Below are positions 1 through 9,238 of a stretch of DNA of 48,604 bases, piece after piece. Both the position numbers and the translations under genes were made by a program. Source of the stretch: Candidatus Cloacimonadota bacterium (GTDB lineage Bacteria; Cloacimonadota; Cloacimonadia; Cloacimonadales; Cloacimonadaceae); NCBI GenBank assembly GCA_029567705.1, contig JAKPXC010000064.1, positions 1 to 48,604 of the forward strand, written 5' to 3'. Under the pieces are notes generated by a model that saw only the letters and a list, made by a program, of their open reading frames with translations, did not search any database and was not told the DNA's origin. Numbering within the stretch: position 1 is the stretch's first letter; each line of letters begins with the position of its first letter.

Positions 1-39
1 GGTGAAGTGATGCAGCGTTAGCAGCTCTTGTCACTCGGC

Positions 40-70
40 AAAAAAAGAGGTACCCATCAGGTACCTCTTT
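40..70 (-). terminator. Intrinsic terminator after serA
   Basis: An 11-bp perfect stem (44-54 with 60-70) with a 5-base loop is followed, reading leftwards on the minus strand, by seven T residues. It lies 22 bases past the serA stop and is a standard Rho-independent terminator. The remaining bases 1-39 show no gene. Confidence 0.9.
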
Positions 71-92
71 ACAACGGTTTATCACTATGTAA

Positions 93-1013
93 TCAATTCA
101 CCTTAAAGGTCTTATCACCCTTTTCAAAGAAGGCAATAATCTGTTTGGCAGCGGCCACACCGGCATTGGCATTGGCTTCTTCGGTCTGAGCGCCCATTTT
201 CTTGGGAGTGTAGTAAGCGCGATCGCCGTATTTCTCCATCATTTCGGCAGAGCAACCGGGTTCCACATCGGAGACATAGCGGAATTTCTTGTTCTCTTCA
301 AAGCATCTAAGCAGATCTGTTTCGTTGATCACTTCCTTACGGGCGGTGTTTATCAAGGTAGCGCCGGGCTTCATCAGACTCATGAGGCTCCAATTGATCG
401 AGCCTTTGGTTTCGGCGGTGGCGGGGATATGCAGGGAGACATAATCTCCGGTGCTGAAGATTTCTGCCACGCTCTTGAGGGGTTTCACACCGTCTTTGGT
501 CATGATTTCGCAGGCGATGTAGGGATCGTAGGCATAGATATCCATGCCAAAGCCTTTGGCGATCTTGGCCAGATAACGTGCCACATAGCCAAAGCCATAG
601 AGCACCAGGGATTTACCGGCCAGTTCAGAGCCGCTTTTGCCGTTGAACTTGTTACGTGCCATGTAGATCATCATGCCAATGGCGAGCTCTGCCACGGCAT
701 TGGAATTCTGCCCGGGAGTGTTCATCACGACCACACCTTTGGCGGAGGCGGCTTTAAGATCAACGTTGTCATATCCCGCACCGGCGCGCACCACGAGCTT
801 GAGCTTGGGAGCAGCGTTGAGGGCGGCTTCATCGATGATATCGCTGCGGATGATTACGGCTTCGGCATCGGCGAGAGCTGCGTGCAGTTGGGAGACTTCT
901 GTGTAGTTCTCCAGGAATTCATAATCGTATTTTGCGGCTTCGAGCTCGGCTTTGATCAGGCCAGCGGCTTTTGCGGCAAAAGGTTTTTCGGTTGCAACCA
1001 ATACTTTCGGCAT
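93..1013 (-). CDS. serA: D-3-phosphoglycerate dehydrogenase (Lys-type variant)
   Basis: A 306-residue NAD-dependent 2-hydroxyacid dehydrogenase, most likely the first enzyme of serine synthesis (3-phosphoglycerate to 3-phosphohydroxypyruvate, cytosol). Visible are the VRAGAGYDNVD segment, the Rossmann motif GFGYVA (about 140-145), NTAR with the substrate-binding Arg (about 225) and the DVEPG Glu (about 251). The usual catalytic His in TPHIGG is absent: the motif reads TPKKMGAQTEEA. A Lys-containing PGDH subtype without ACT domain is known from protozoa and some bacteria, and this sequence fits it (family knowledge). I chose the start at 1013 because GGAGGA sits 5-6 bases upstream and the longer frame to 1055 would run back into the promoter -10 box. 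It is monocistronic, with its own promoter and terminator. An alternative is a related hydroxyacid dehydrogenase. Confidence 0.88.
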   Translation of the reverse strand: MPKVLVATEKPFAAKAAGLIKAELEAAKYDYEFLENYTEVSQLHAALADAEAVIIRSDIIDEAALNAAPKLKLVVRAGAGYDNVDLKAASAKGVVVMNTPGQNSNAVAELAIGMMIYMARNKFNGKSGSELAGKSLVLYGFGYVARYLAKIAKGFGMDIYAYDPYIACEIMTKDGVKPLKSVAEIFSTGDYVSLHIPATAETKGSINWSLMSLMKPGATLINTARKEVINETDLLRCFEENKKFRYVSDVEPGCSAEMMEKYGDRAYYTPKKMGAQTEEANANAGVAAAKQIIAFFEKGDKTFKVN

Positions 1014-1045
1014 GGTTTCCTCCATATCGTTTTTTGTTTTTTCCA

Positions 1046-1074
1046 AGTATAACAATCTGATGGTTTTATGTCAA
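1046..1074 (-). promoter_or_regulatory. Sigma70-type promoter of serA
   Basis: Minus-strand TTGACA (1069-1074), 17-base spacer, TATACT (1046-1051). Expected transcription start is about 1039, giving a leader of about 25 bases before the ATG at 1013. It rules out the upstream in-frame start at 1055. Confidence 0.85.
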
Positions 1075-1108
1075 TAAGAATCTTTGAGAATGACCTGTCT
1101 ATTCACTA

Positions 1109-1174
1109 GTTACTAATCACTAATCACTTGGAAGCGACAGGATGTCGCTTCTACCGTCTGCTCACTGTTCACTA
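1109..1174. repeat. Dispersed hairpin repeat (AAGCGAC family), copy 1, inside mfd
   Basis: The core is a perfect 7-bp stem AAGCGAC/GTCGCTT (1132-1150). It is flanked by ACTAATCACT-like sequence on one side and CTGCTCACTGTTCACT on the other. The same three-part unit recurs at 12176-12242 and 42855-42923. This copy overlaps the 3' end of mfd and provides its last ~19 codons and stop. Confidence 0.85.
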
Positions 1175-4100
1175 CTAATGATACGTAGTCTTCCAGTGTC
1201 TGGATCGCCACTTCAAACTGGCTCAGGTAATCCAAGTGTTGATCGAGTTCTATAACCAGGCGCAAACCGTTGGAGAGATCGAAGCGGAAAGGATGCTTGA
1301 GGCGGGAGCCAAGCGTGAGCAGGATCTGTTTGGCAGGAAGCTCGGTCTGCCGGAAGTCTATGGTGATCTGTCCGTTACGAACCTGGCAGGCTTCCAGTCC
1401 GGCTTTCTGAGTGAGGAGTTTGAGCTTGAAATAAAGCAACAGCCAGGAGGCTTTCTGGGGAATTCTGCCAAAGCGGTCGTTTAGCTCAGTGCTCAATTCT
1501 TCCAGCTCTTCCACACTTTCCAAGGCACTGATGCGGCGATAGATGCGGAGCCGTTCCTCATCATCGTCGATATAATCCGCGGGCAGATACAGATCGATTT
1601 CCGTCTTTAACTGGAGGCGTTTTTCCGGGCTTTCTTCGGTGACGGAACTGCCCCCGTTTTCCGCCACTTCAATAGCGGAACTGAGTAGTTTATTGTAGTA
1701 GTTGAAGCCGATGGATTGGATGATGCCGCTTTGTTTGGTGCCCAGGATGGTTCCGGCTCCCCGGAGTTCCAGATCCCGCAGGGCTACTTGGAAACCTGCT
1801 CCCAGATAATCGTATTGGGTGAGGGCTTCCAGGCGTTGCCGTGCTTCAAAAGTGGTGTTTTTGGGGATCAATAGATAGGCGTAGGCACGGCGATTGCTGC
1901 GTCCCACCCTGCCCCGCATCTGATAAAGCTGAGCCAGGCCGAAGGTATCGGCGCGGTCGATTAGGATGGTATTGGCATTGGGGATATCGATGCCGTTTTC
2001 CACAATTGTGGTGCTGACCAAGACCTGAAAATCCCGGTTAACAAAGGCATCCATCACGCTTTCCAAGTGGTGTTCCGGCATCTGGGCATGACCCACTCCG
2101 AAACTGACGTTTGGCATGGCTTCACGAAGTTCTGCCACCACGGTTTCGATGGTTTGCACCCGGTTGTGGATAAAGAAGACCTGTCCCCCGCGGTCGACTT
2201 CCCGGCGAATGGCGTCCTTTATCACTTCCAGATCCCGGGGAGTGATGATGGTGCGGATGGGAAGGCGTTCCTTGGGCGAAGTCTGCATCAAAGAGATTTC
2301 CTTGAGCTTGGCAAGTGCCAGATTCAGGGTTCTGGGGATGGGTGTGGCGGACATATAAAGGGTGTCCACATTGGTCTGCAGACGGCGGAGCCGCTCTTTG
2401 TGGCGAACTCCAAAGCGGTGTTCTTCGTCGATGATCAGCAGTCCCAGATGGCGGAAATGGACGTCTGCAGAGAGCAATCTGTGCGTGCCGATGGCGATAT
2501 CTATCTCGCCCATGGCTATGCCAACCAGATCGCGGGAAACCTGTTGGGAACTGCGGAAACGGCTGAACATGGAGATGCGCACCGGGTATTGCGCCATGCG
2601 CTCCCGGAAGACGCGATAGTGCTGTTCCGCCAGCAGTGTGGTAGGTACCAGCACAGCCACCTGATATCCGCTGCAGACTGCTTTGAAAGCGGCACGGATG
2701 GCAACCTCGGTCTTGCCAAAACCTACGTCTCCACAGAGCAAGCGCTCCATCGGGACGGGCAGTTCCATGTCCGATTTGATCTCGAGCGTGGCTTTGGCCT
2801 GATCTGCCGTATCTTCATAGATGAAAGAGCTTTCCAGACCCGTCTGCCAGTCCGAATCCGGTTTATGAGGGATGCCGGGACGGCTGGAGCGTTCTGCATA
2901 GAGCTTCACCAAGTCTTTGGCGATCAGTTCTATCTGCTGCTGTGCTTTCTCCTTGGTGTGGTTCCACTTGGCGGAACCAAGCTTGCTGAGGACGGGCTTG
3001 CTGCCTTCTTCGGCTACATATTTGGAGAGGAGCTGAAGCTGGAAGGTGGGCACGTAAACCCTGTCTTCATTGGCGTATTGCAGCACCAGGCATTCCACGT
3101 CCTGGCCATCCAGCTTGATGATCTGCAGGCCTTCAAAGAGGGCAATGCCGTGATCCACGTGCACCACGTAGTCACCCGGTTTGAGGTTTTCATAATCGAC
3201 TATCTCTTCGCCGGGGGCGTAACGCGGGGCGTAACGCTTGCGTTTATAGCGGTTAAAGATTTCGTGATCGGTGAAGACTTCCAGCCCGGCATCTTCCAGA
3301 TAGAAGCCTTCGTGTAACACTCCCAAATGCCTCTGGCAGGAGATTTTATAGTCGTCCAACAGCTCTTGCATACGCTTGCTTTGGCTTTGGTTGTCAAAGA
3401 GCAGAAGGGCTTCCTGTCCAGTGGCTTGCAGGTGTATGAGCCGCTGGGAGAGAATGCTGAGATCACCGTTGATGGGTGAGGCGGAGCTCATGGGTGCCCG
3501 GGAGGATTCGATCCTGAAGGGTAAAATAAATTCGGACTGGGAGAGGAAGAAATTGACCGAGCTCTGGAACAGACTGTGCAGATAGGCTTCAGAGGCCATC
3601 ACTTGTTCCGGCTTGGGCAGCTTTGCCTGGCTGTGGTTCTTCTTTTCGCGTTTGTATTGCTGAACGCATTGTTCCAGAAGCTGTTCCATCTCTTCTGCCA
3701 CATATGGATAGTTGTTCCAGATCACCAGGCGCTGATCGGCGGGAAAGTAATCCGGAAAGCAGGAAAGCTCATCAAGCAGGAGGCTGTTGAAGTTCTCGAT
3801 GCCTTCAAAGTAGCCATTGTTGCGGATTTGGGCGATGATGGGGGAGGACTTGCGCACTTCGTCCAAAGCAAGTTCGCGGGCGGGAATCAGGATCACGGAG
3901 CCGATCTCTCCAGGTTCGGAACGCTGGGATTGAGGAGAGAAAATGCGGATGGAAACGATCTCGTCGCCGTAGTATTCCAGCCTGACAGGTTTGTTCAAGG
4001 GAGGGCTGAAGACGTCCAGGATACCTCCGCGGCGCGCTACCTGGAAGACCTTATTCACTTGGTATTCTGTTTCATAGCCCATGTTTGCCAAGTCCTGAAG

Positions 4101-4565
4101 CAGCTTTTGAGGCGGGTATTCCTCTCCCTGCTTGAGGCTGATTATGTGACGGCGAAGGCTGGATACAGGGGGTAGATAGCGCAGCGCTGCTCTGATGGAG
4201 AGGGAATAGATGGCCGGAATCTCCGAAACTGCTTGCAGCATCACCTCCATACGGGTGGCGCGGATAGAGTAGTGGGGACTGCGCTCTTCGTATGGCAAGA
4301 TCTCATAATCCGGCAAGTAAAAAGCTCTGTCTCTACCGATCAGGGCACAGAGATCTTCCCAGAGTTCTTCGGCGATGATATCGTCCTGGGAGATCAGCAC
4401 CAGGTTTTTGCCTGTCTTCTCAAACAGCGTAGCTGCCACCAAAGCCCGAGCGGATTGGTTCAGGTGATAATACTGATGGGAATTGCCGTTCTCAGCCTGA
4501 GACAGCACTTCCGAGAGAAAGCCGGAGCGCTCCAGATGAGGCCGAAGCTTGGGGATAAGAGTCAT
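1113..4565 (-). CDS. mfd: Transcription-repair coupling factor Mfd
   Basis: A 1150-residue SF2 ATPase that removes RNA polymerase stalled at DNA lesions and recruits UvrABC. The order is canonical: UvrB-like N-terminal region; RNA-polymerase-interacting CarD-like domain near residue 468 (PGDYVVHVDHGIALFEG); Walker A GDVGFGKT near 617; DEEH box near 712 (LIIDEEHRFG); the RecG-like motif GRVGRSNRRAYAYL; then the TRCF C-terminal domain. The start at 4565 forms a TAATG overlap with the stop of the upstream helicase gene, which suggests translational coupling. It is last in a seven-gene operon. The last ~19 residues are encoded by an intergenic repeat and do not resemble a normal Mfd terminus. No terminator was found before the serA promoter. 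Confidence 0.97.
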   Translation of the reverse strand: MTLIPKLRPHLERSGFLSEVLSQAENGNSHQYYHLNQSARALVAATLFEKTGKNLVLISQDDIIAEELWEDLCALIGRDRAFYLPDYEILPYEERSPHYSIRATRMEVMLQAVSEIPAIYSLSIRAALRYLPPVSSLRRHIISLKQGEEYPPQKLLQDLANMGYETEYQVNKVFQVARRGGILDVFSPPLNKPVRLEYYGDEIVSIRIFSPQSQRSEPGEIGSVILIPARELALDEVRKSSPIIAQIRNNGYFEGIENFNSLLLDELSCFPDYFPADQRLVIWNNYPYVAEEMEQLLEQCVQQYKREKKNHSQAKLPKPEQVMASEAYLHSLFQSSVNFFLSQSEFILPFRIESSRAPMSSASPINGDLSILSQRLIHLQATGQEALLLFDNQSQSKRMQELLDDYKISCQRHLGVLHEGFYLEDAGLEVFTDHEIFNRYKRKRYAPRYAPGEEIVDYENLKPGDYVVHVDHGIALFEGLQIIKLDGQDVECLVLQYANEDRVYVPTFQLQLLSKYVAEEGSKPVLSKLGSAKWNHTKEKAQQQIELIAKDLVKLYAERSSRPGIPHKPDSDWQTGLESSFIYEDTADQAKATLEIKSDMELPVPMERLLCGDVGFGKTEVAIRAAFKAVCSGYQVAVLVPTTLLAEQHYRVFRERMAQYPVRISMFSRFRSSQQVSRDLVGIAMGEIDIAIGTHRLLSADVHFRHLGLLIIDEEHRFGVRHKERLRRLQTNVDTLYMSATPIPRTLNLALAKLKEISLMQTSPKERLPIRTIITPRDLEVIKDAIRREVDRGGQVFFIHNRVQTIETVVAELREAMPNVSFGVGHAQMPEHHLESVMDAFVNRDFQVLVSTTIVENGIDIPNANTILIDRADTFGLAQLYQMRGRVGRSNRRAYAYLLIPKNTTFEARQRLEALTQYDYLGAGFQVALRDLELRGAGTILGTKQSGIIQSIGFNYYNKLLSSAIEVAENGGSSVTEESPEKRLQLKTEIDLYLPADYIDDDEERLRIYRRISALESVEELEELSTELNDRFGRIPQKASWLLLYFKLKLLTQKAGLEACQVRNGQITIDFRQTELPAKQILLTLGSRLKHPFRFDLSNGLRLVIELDQHLDYLSQFEVAIQTLEDYVSLVVNSEQTVEATSCRFQVISD

Positions 4566-6748
4566 TATTGAGGCTCCGTGAAGAGGAATTTGCCCACGAT
4601 CTTGACCAGCTTGCCTTTGATGAAGGAGACAGTTACAGTGGCTTCATCGCCTTCTCCGCTGGAGCCCAGGACGATTCCCTTGCCGTGTTCCTTGTGATAA
4701 ACAGTCTGTCCCACTTGCCAGATCTTCTGGCTTTCGCGCTTGGTTACTTTCAGCTTGGGAACGTGGCGGGGAGCAAGGCTTACACCTGCGTCCAGGCCGG
4801 GATTGGCAAAAAGTGAGGCATCGAGATCCTTGAGGAACTGGCTGGGCTGGGCATAGTAAAAGCTTTCATAGAGTCTGCGGAAGCGGGTGTAACTGATGCG
4901 TAGCTGCTTGCGGGCACGGGTCACTCCCACATAAAAGAGACGGCGCTCTTCCTCAATATCTTCCAAAGCGCTCATACTCATGCGGTGAGGGAGAAGCTCT
5001 TCTTCCACTCCTGCGATGAAGACGGCGTCAAACTCCAGTCCCTTGCAGTTGTGCAGCGTCATCAGACGCAAGGCATCGGTCTGTTCGGAGACCAGGTCCA
5101 TGCTGGTCTGCAGGGCTACAAAGGGCAGGTAGTCATAGAGCAGGGCTTCACGTTCGTGCTCGGTGCGGAAGCGCTCACTGAATTCGCTCACAGAGGTTAC
5201 GAATTCTACCAGGTTCTCTGCCCGGGCGAGTTCCTTGGAGTCCTTGGAGGCCTGGTAGTGGGCGATCAGGCCCAGTTCGTCCATGATGGTCTTCACCAGA
5301 TCATAGACTCCGGTATTGGGCACCATACACCGCCAGCGTTCCAGAAGCTCAGCGAAGTTCTTTATTCTCAGCATGGCAGCTTTCTGCAGGGCAGAGACGG
5401 CTTCCACGTTCTGAATGGCCTGGTAAAGGGGGATACGGGTCTTGCCGGCAAAGCTGAGCAGGTGATTCTGTGAGGTCTGGCCGATTCCGCGGGGAGGTTC
5501 ATTGAGGATTCTGAGGAGAGCTTCGTTGTCGCTGGTATTGGAAAGACATGCCAGATAGGCCAGGAAGTCTTTTATTTCCTTGCGTTGGTAGAAATAGAGC
5601 GAGCCCACGATGGTGTATGGAAGCTTGGCTTGCAGGAGAGCATGCTCCAGCACCCGGCTTTGGGCATTGGTGCGGTAAAGCACGGCTATTTCACTCAATG
5701 GCAAGCCTTCACGGTGCAGCGTCTGAACCTTCAGAGCAATACCGGAAGCTTCTTCATTCTCGTTCTCGTAGGCTTCCAAGACAGGTTTCTCGCCTGTCCC
5801 CAGCTCACTCCAGAGTTCTTTGGGATGGCGTAGGCGGTTCTGTTTGATGATGGCGTTGGCAAGCTCCAGAACAGCAGTGGTGGAGCGGTAGTTTTGCTCC
5901 AGGCGGATGGACTCCACACCCGGGTAGTCCTTCTCAAACTCCAGGATATTACGGATCGTGGCACCCCGGAAACTGTATATGGCTTGGTCGTCATCTCCCA
6001 CCACGCAGACCCGGTGGTGTTCCCGGGCTATCTGGTAGATGATCTGAAACTGGGCTTGGTTCGTATCCTGATACTCGTCTATCATCACGTATTGAAAGAG
6101 CTTCTGATACTTGCTGCGAACCTCTTCGTTTGTCTGCAACAGCTTGGCAGTGTAAAGCAGGATATCGTCAAAATCCAGAGCCTGATTGAGCAGTAACTGC
6201 TGTTGATAAAGCTTGTAGATGGCCAGAAACTTGGGGAAGAAACCGCTCTTATCATCCAGTTCCAGCTTACGTGCTTCCAGGTCTTCCGGCAGCAGGAGGC
6301 GGTTCTTGTTTCTGCCTATGCCGGACAGAACTCTGGGGATGGGCACTTTGGAGCTATCGAAGCCGTGTTCTTTATAGATCTTTTTCAAGAGGGATTTCTG
6401 GTCGTCATCGTCATAGATGGAGAAGTTGCTGTGAAAAGGCAGATGAGCCGTCTCTATCCTCAGAATCCGGCTGCAAACTGAGTGGAAGGTGCCTACCCAG
6501 AGGCTTTGCACCGGGAACTTGAGCAGCTTTTCAAGGCGGTTCTGCAGTTCCTTGGCGGCTTTATTTGTGAAGGTAACCACCAGGATGTTCCAGGGATGCA
6601 CCTGCTTTTCCCGCATCAGATAAGCACAGCGATAGATGATGGATTTGGTCTTGCCGCTTCCTGCCCCGGCAAGCACCAGAATGGGCTTATCTGTGGTGGT
6701 TATAACCCTCAGTTGCTGGGGATTAAGCTCTTTCTCGTACTCTATCAT
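4565..6748 (-). CDS. pcrA: UvrD/PcrA-type ATP-dependent DNA helicase
   Basis: A 727-residue SF1A 3'-5' helicase acting in nucleotide excision repair and replication restart. Seen: the Q motif LNPQQLRVI near the N-terminus, Walker A AGAGSGKT (27-34), DEYQDTNQAQ (motif II), GDDDQAIYSFRGA (motif III), LEQNYRSTTAVL (motif IV), LMTLHNCKGLEFD (motif V) and VGVTRARKQL (motif VI). The C-terminal ~50 residues form the Tudor-like domain (HGKGIVLG) typical of PcrA/UvrD. The start at 6748 lies 56 bases after the upstream lipoprotein stop, and no strong Shine-Dalgarno is visible. Its stop overlaps the mfd start. Pairing with mfd makes biological sense, since UvrD/PcrA also acts on stalled polymerase. I cannot distinguish pcrA from uvrD naming. 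Confidence 0.96.
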   Translation of the reverse strand: MIEYEKELNPQQLRVITTTDKPILVLAGAGSGKTKSIIYRCAYLMREKQVHPWNILVVTFTNKAAKELQNRLEKLLKFPVQSLWVGTFHSVCSRILRIETAHLPFHSNFSIYDDDDQKSLLKKIYKEHGFDSSKVPIPRVLSGIGRNKNRLLLPEDLEARKLELDDKSGFFPKFLAIYKLYQQQLLLNQALDFDDILLYTAKLLQTNEEVRSKYQKLFQYVMIDEYQDTNQAQFQIIYQIAREHHRVCVVGDDDQAIYSFRGATIRNILEFEKDYPGVESIRLEQNYRSTTAVLELANAIIKQNRLRHPKELWSELGTGEKPVLEAYENENEEASGIALKVQTLHREGLPLSEIAVLYRTNAQSRVLEHALLQAKLPYTIVGSLYFYQRKEIKDFLAYLACLSNTSDNEALLRILNEPPRGIGQTSQNHLLSFAGKTRIPLYQAIQNVEAVSALQKAAMLRIKNFAELLERWRCMVPNTGVYDLVKTIMDELGLIAHYQASKDSKELARAENLVEFVTSVSEFSERFRTEHEREALLYDYLPFVALQTSMDLVSEQTDALRLMTLHNCKGLEFDAVFIAGVEEELLPHRMSMSALEDIEEERRLFYVGVTRARKQLRISYTRFRRLYESFYYAQPSQFLKDLDASLFANPGLDAGVSLAPRHVPKLKVTKRESQKIWQVGQTVYHKEHGKGIVLGSSGEGDEATVTVSFIKGKLVKIVGKFLFTEPQ

Positions 6749-6804
6749 TATGCGTTACAGACCCGGCTTGCGGGAACTTAATCCCGTTTACGGAAGCCCT
6801 TTGT

Positions 6805-7233
6805 TCAGGGATTTACCCTGATGAAGATTCTATCGGAGTAGGGGCCTTCCAGGCGCCGGTCGTTATAGCTCTTCCAGGCAGAAACCTTGTACCAATAGTC
6901 ACCGGGTGTCACACTGTGCCAGGGTTTTGAGCCGTGGATACAGGAATTGACTGTGACGGTATCGATACGCGCATAGCTGGAATTGAAGCTCATACTGCGA
7001 TAGAGATAGTAACCATCGGTGCTGAAGGGATTATTGGCCGTCCAATTAAAGTTAACCAGTTTATTGGTAGAGCCCGGACTGCTTTGGACGCTCCCTGTAA
7101 GGTTGATCACCACATCGGGTACCAATATATCGCTGTTGCCATAGGGATCAATAGGGTTTTTGCGGCGCAATCCGCAAGCCGAAAGCAATACCAGCACAAG
7201 GATAAGAAACAGAATTGCAGAACGTTTCTTCAT
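6805..7233 (-). CDS. Small FN3-like lipoprotein
   Basis: A 142-residue predicted lipoprotein. The signal peptide is MKKR followed by a hydrophobic stretch, with lipobox LLSAC (Cys20). The rest looks like one fibronectin-III/Ig-like domain: a WTANNPFSTDGYYLYRS segment and an ending in PYSDRIFIRV. This pattern is common in surface lipoproteins of Bacteroidetes-like bacteria. It starts 2 bases after the DUF5683 gene stop. Function is unknown. Its place in a repair-helicase operon is probably a matter of shared transcription, not shared pathway (inference). Confidence 0.8.
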   Translation of the reverse strand: MKKRSAILFLILVLVLLSACGLRRKNPIDPYGNSDILVPDVVINLTGSVQSSPGSTNKLVNFNWTANNPFSTDGYYLYRSMSFNSSYARIDTVTVNSCIHGSKPWHSVTPGDYWYKVSAWKSYNDRRLEGPYSDRIFIRVNP

Positions 7234-7235
7234 GC

Positions 7236-7823
7236 TTAAAACCTCAATTCCAGACCTTCGGGAGTGATCTGCAGGGCAGAATCCCGGTTACGCTCCAAGA
7301 TTTTTTGCCAGATGGAGGCGTTGTACTCCTCGGTGGAGACGATCACATCGTACATATTATAGATCCAGACAATCAAGCCCAGCCCGGCTGTGAGCGTGGC
7401 ATATTGGTTTGCCGTTCTGGCTTTCTTGTAATAATCTTCAATCTCGCCCACTTGTGAGGCGTTCTGGTACTTGCGGTAGTAGTTCATGGAGCGGTCGTAA
7501 AATAGAAAAGCGGTGCCCATGGCCAAGACCTCTGCTCCGATGATAATCTCTGCTTTGACGGGTGCATTGGTGCTGAATTGTCCCCATCCCGGCACCAGTG
7601 CAGACTTCAGAATGTTGGCAGTAAGGGGTTGAGACTCCAGCTCATAAATATGCAGAAGCTGCTGGCGGTTATACAGCTCACTACGGTAATCGGCTCTGGC
7701 GGCATAATCTTCCCAGCCATACTTGGTGGTATCCGAAAAGGCTTCAATATCAAATCTAAGCTGGGCAAAAAGTCCACCCGAGATCACCAGCAGAAGCAGA
7801 AATAGGATATGGCTCTTTCTCAT
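7236..7823 (-). CDS. DUF5683 family protein
   Basis: A 195-residue protein with an N-terminal signal peptide (ending near SGGLFAQ), then a segment LKSALVPGWGQ followed by two hydrophobic helices separated by a charged stretch (YYRKYQNAS). The PGWGQ segment and paired helices match DUF5683, a family of envelope proteins of unknown function often found with TPR and lipoprotein genes. The start at 7823 overlaps the stop of the TPR lipoprotein gene (ATGA), so it is translationally coupled. No catalytic residue is evident. Confidence 0.75.
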   Translation of the reverse strand: MRKSHILFLLLLVISGGLFAQLRFDIEAFSDTTKYGWEDYAARADYRSELYNRQQLLHIYELESQPLTANILKSALVPGWGQFSTNAPVKAEIIIGAEVLAMGTAFLFYDRSMNYYRKYQNASQVGEIEDYYKKARTANQYATLTAGLGLIVWIYNMYDVIVSTEEYNASIWQKILERNRDSALQITPEGLELRF

Positions 7824-9238
7824 TGCATCAGCTCCTCGGAAATGCGGTTCAGAGGCACGATTGTGCGGTCTCTCAGATTCACCTGCCAGATATAGAAATA
7901 TGTATCTGTGGGAGTTAGCAGGTCGTAACGTGCTTCATACTTGTATTGTCCGGTGGAAAGCAGAATCTTCCAGCCGGAATCCCGAATTTCATCCTGACGA
8001 AACCGGGTGCGGAGATTGGCTATCTGCTGGCGGATTTTCCTGTTCAACACGCCTCCCCGGAATTCATTGACGATCCTTTGAGCAAAGCCTTCAGGATTGC
8101 GATCCGCTTCGATCAGGTTTTGCATGGTGGCGATCTTCTGGCGATATTCCTGCTTGTTCTCCAGATTGGCAGCCTGTTGATAGAGTCTCAGAGCTTCGGT
8201 GTGACGACGGGCAGCCTCCATTTCTTCGGCCTGAGTGGCCAGTTCCTGAGCCCTGGCCATATTGATCTGTACCTGCTCCAATCTGGCGATAGCTGCTCTG
8301 GCATCTGCATAATCCGGAATGATCTCAAAAGTCTTGGTGTAATAGAGCATGGCGTTGGGGAAATCCCTCTGCGCCAAATATCTGTCGCCCATTTGAATAA
8401 AGAGGCTGGTGATGGAATTCAGGCGTGCATCGATCTCTGCCTTTTTGGCAGGATTATACTGCAAAGCTATACGCAGCAAACGATCTGCTTCCATGTAGTT
8501 TTCGGCTACCAGGTATTCTTCGGCCTGAGCCTGATAGACGTCTGAGATCAGGCGCTGCATCTCAGGATGATCCACCACGGGGTAACGATCCATCTCAAAA
8601 AGCAGTCCCAAAGCTTCGGTGTAATATCCCGTATCCGAGAGCTGCCGGGCATGAGCGATGAAGCCCGGGATCAATCTGGAAGCGTAGTTCCTTGCCTGAA
8701 TCTCGAAGCTGTTATCGGGAAAGTCATCATAGAGCCTGCGATAATCTCTCCAAGCGGATTGATTATCCAGATAGACTGTTTGATACAGTATAATCTTACG
8801 GTAGAGAACCTCAGGGATTAGCCTGGAATCCGGGATTTCCCTAAGAATAGTATTCAAATAACTCACGGTCAGGTCGTTATCTCCGGCTGAATCTGCGGTC
8901 AAAGCCAACCGTTTGTAGATCTCTGCCAGATGAGTATCGGATTCGGGAGAATTTGAAATCTTGAAGAAGCGGATTGCCAGCTCCCAATTTTGCCGCTCGA
9001 CAGCCATCAATCCCAGTTGCATATAGCTTTCCGCCCTCAACATTTCGGCTCGGGTGGCAAGAGCTCCGTTTTCGGCAATCTTCAGAAACTCATCCACTTC
9101 CTGAATCGTGCCGGCGTAGCGTCCCTTCTGATACATATCTTCCATTCGGCGATAACGATTTGTTTCACAAGCACTGAGCGAGATCAGTATCAGCACAACA
9201 CTGGCAAGCCCAACAATCCTAAACCTTTTAAACTTCAT
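7820..9238 (-). CDS. TPR-repeat lipoprotein
   Basis: A 472-residue protein. The start at 9238 (MKFKRFR) gives a clean lipoprotein signal with lipobox LSAC (Cys24); an upstream in-frame start at 9280 would precede the signal peptide with 14 extra residues. GAGGGTG lies 6-7 bases before the chosen ATG. The mature part is nearly all helical repeats of TPR type (for example MEDMYQKGRYAGTIQEVDEF, GDRYLAQRDFPNAMLYYTK, RRHTEALRLYQQAANLE), suggesting a periplasmic, outer-membrane-anchored scaffold. The final ~90 residues are not repeats and may form a separate small domain. It overlaps the MBL gene upstream by 11 bases and the DUF5683 gene downstream by 4. The precise role is unknown. Confidence 0.8.
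   Translation of the reverse strand: MKFKRFRIVGLASVVLILISLSACETNRYRRMEDMYQKGRYAGTIQEVDEFLKIAENGALATRAEMLRAESYMQLGLMAVERQNWELAIRFFKISNSPESDTHLAEIYKRLALTADSAGDNDLTVSYLNTILREIPDSRLIPEVLYRKIILYQTVYLDNQSAWRDYRRLYDDFPDNSFEIQARNYASRLIPGFIAHARQLSDTGYYTEALGLLFEMDRYPVVDHPEMQRLISDVYQAQAEEYLVAENYMEADRLLRIALQYNPAKKAEIDARLNSITSLFIQMGDRYLAQRDFPNAMLYYTKTFEIIPDYADARAAIARLEQVQINMARAQELATQAEEMEAARRHTEALRLYQQAANLENKQEYRQKIATMQNLIEADRNPEGFAQRIVNEFRGGVLNRKIRQQIANLRTRFRQDEIRDSGWKILLSTGQYKYEARYDLLTPTDTYFYIWQVNLRDRTIVPLNRISEELMQ

Noticed and set aside
1014-1055. Upstream start of serA adding 14 residues
   Set aside because: It overlaps the promoter -10 box and is upstream of the expected transcription start; the ATG at 1013 has a good Shine-Dalgarno.
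2067-3317. A 416-codon plus-strand open frame opposite mfd
   Set aside because: It lies entirely antisense to a well-conserved mfd, has no ribosome-binding site or family resemblance, and is rich in His, Phe and Gly as expected for an antisense shadow.
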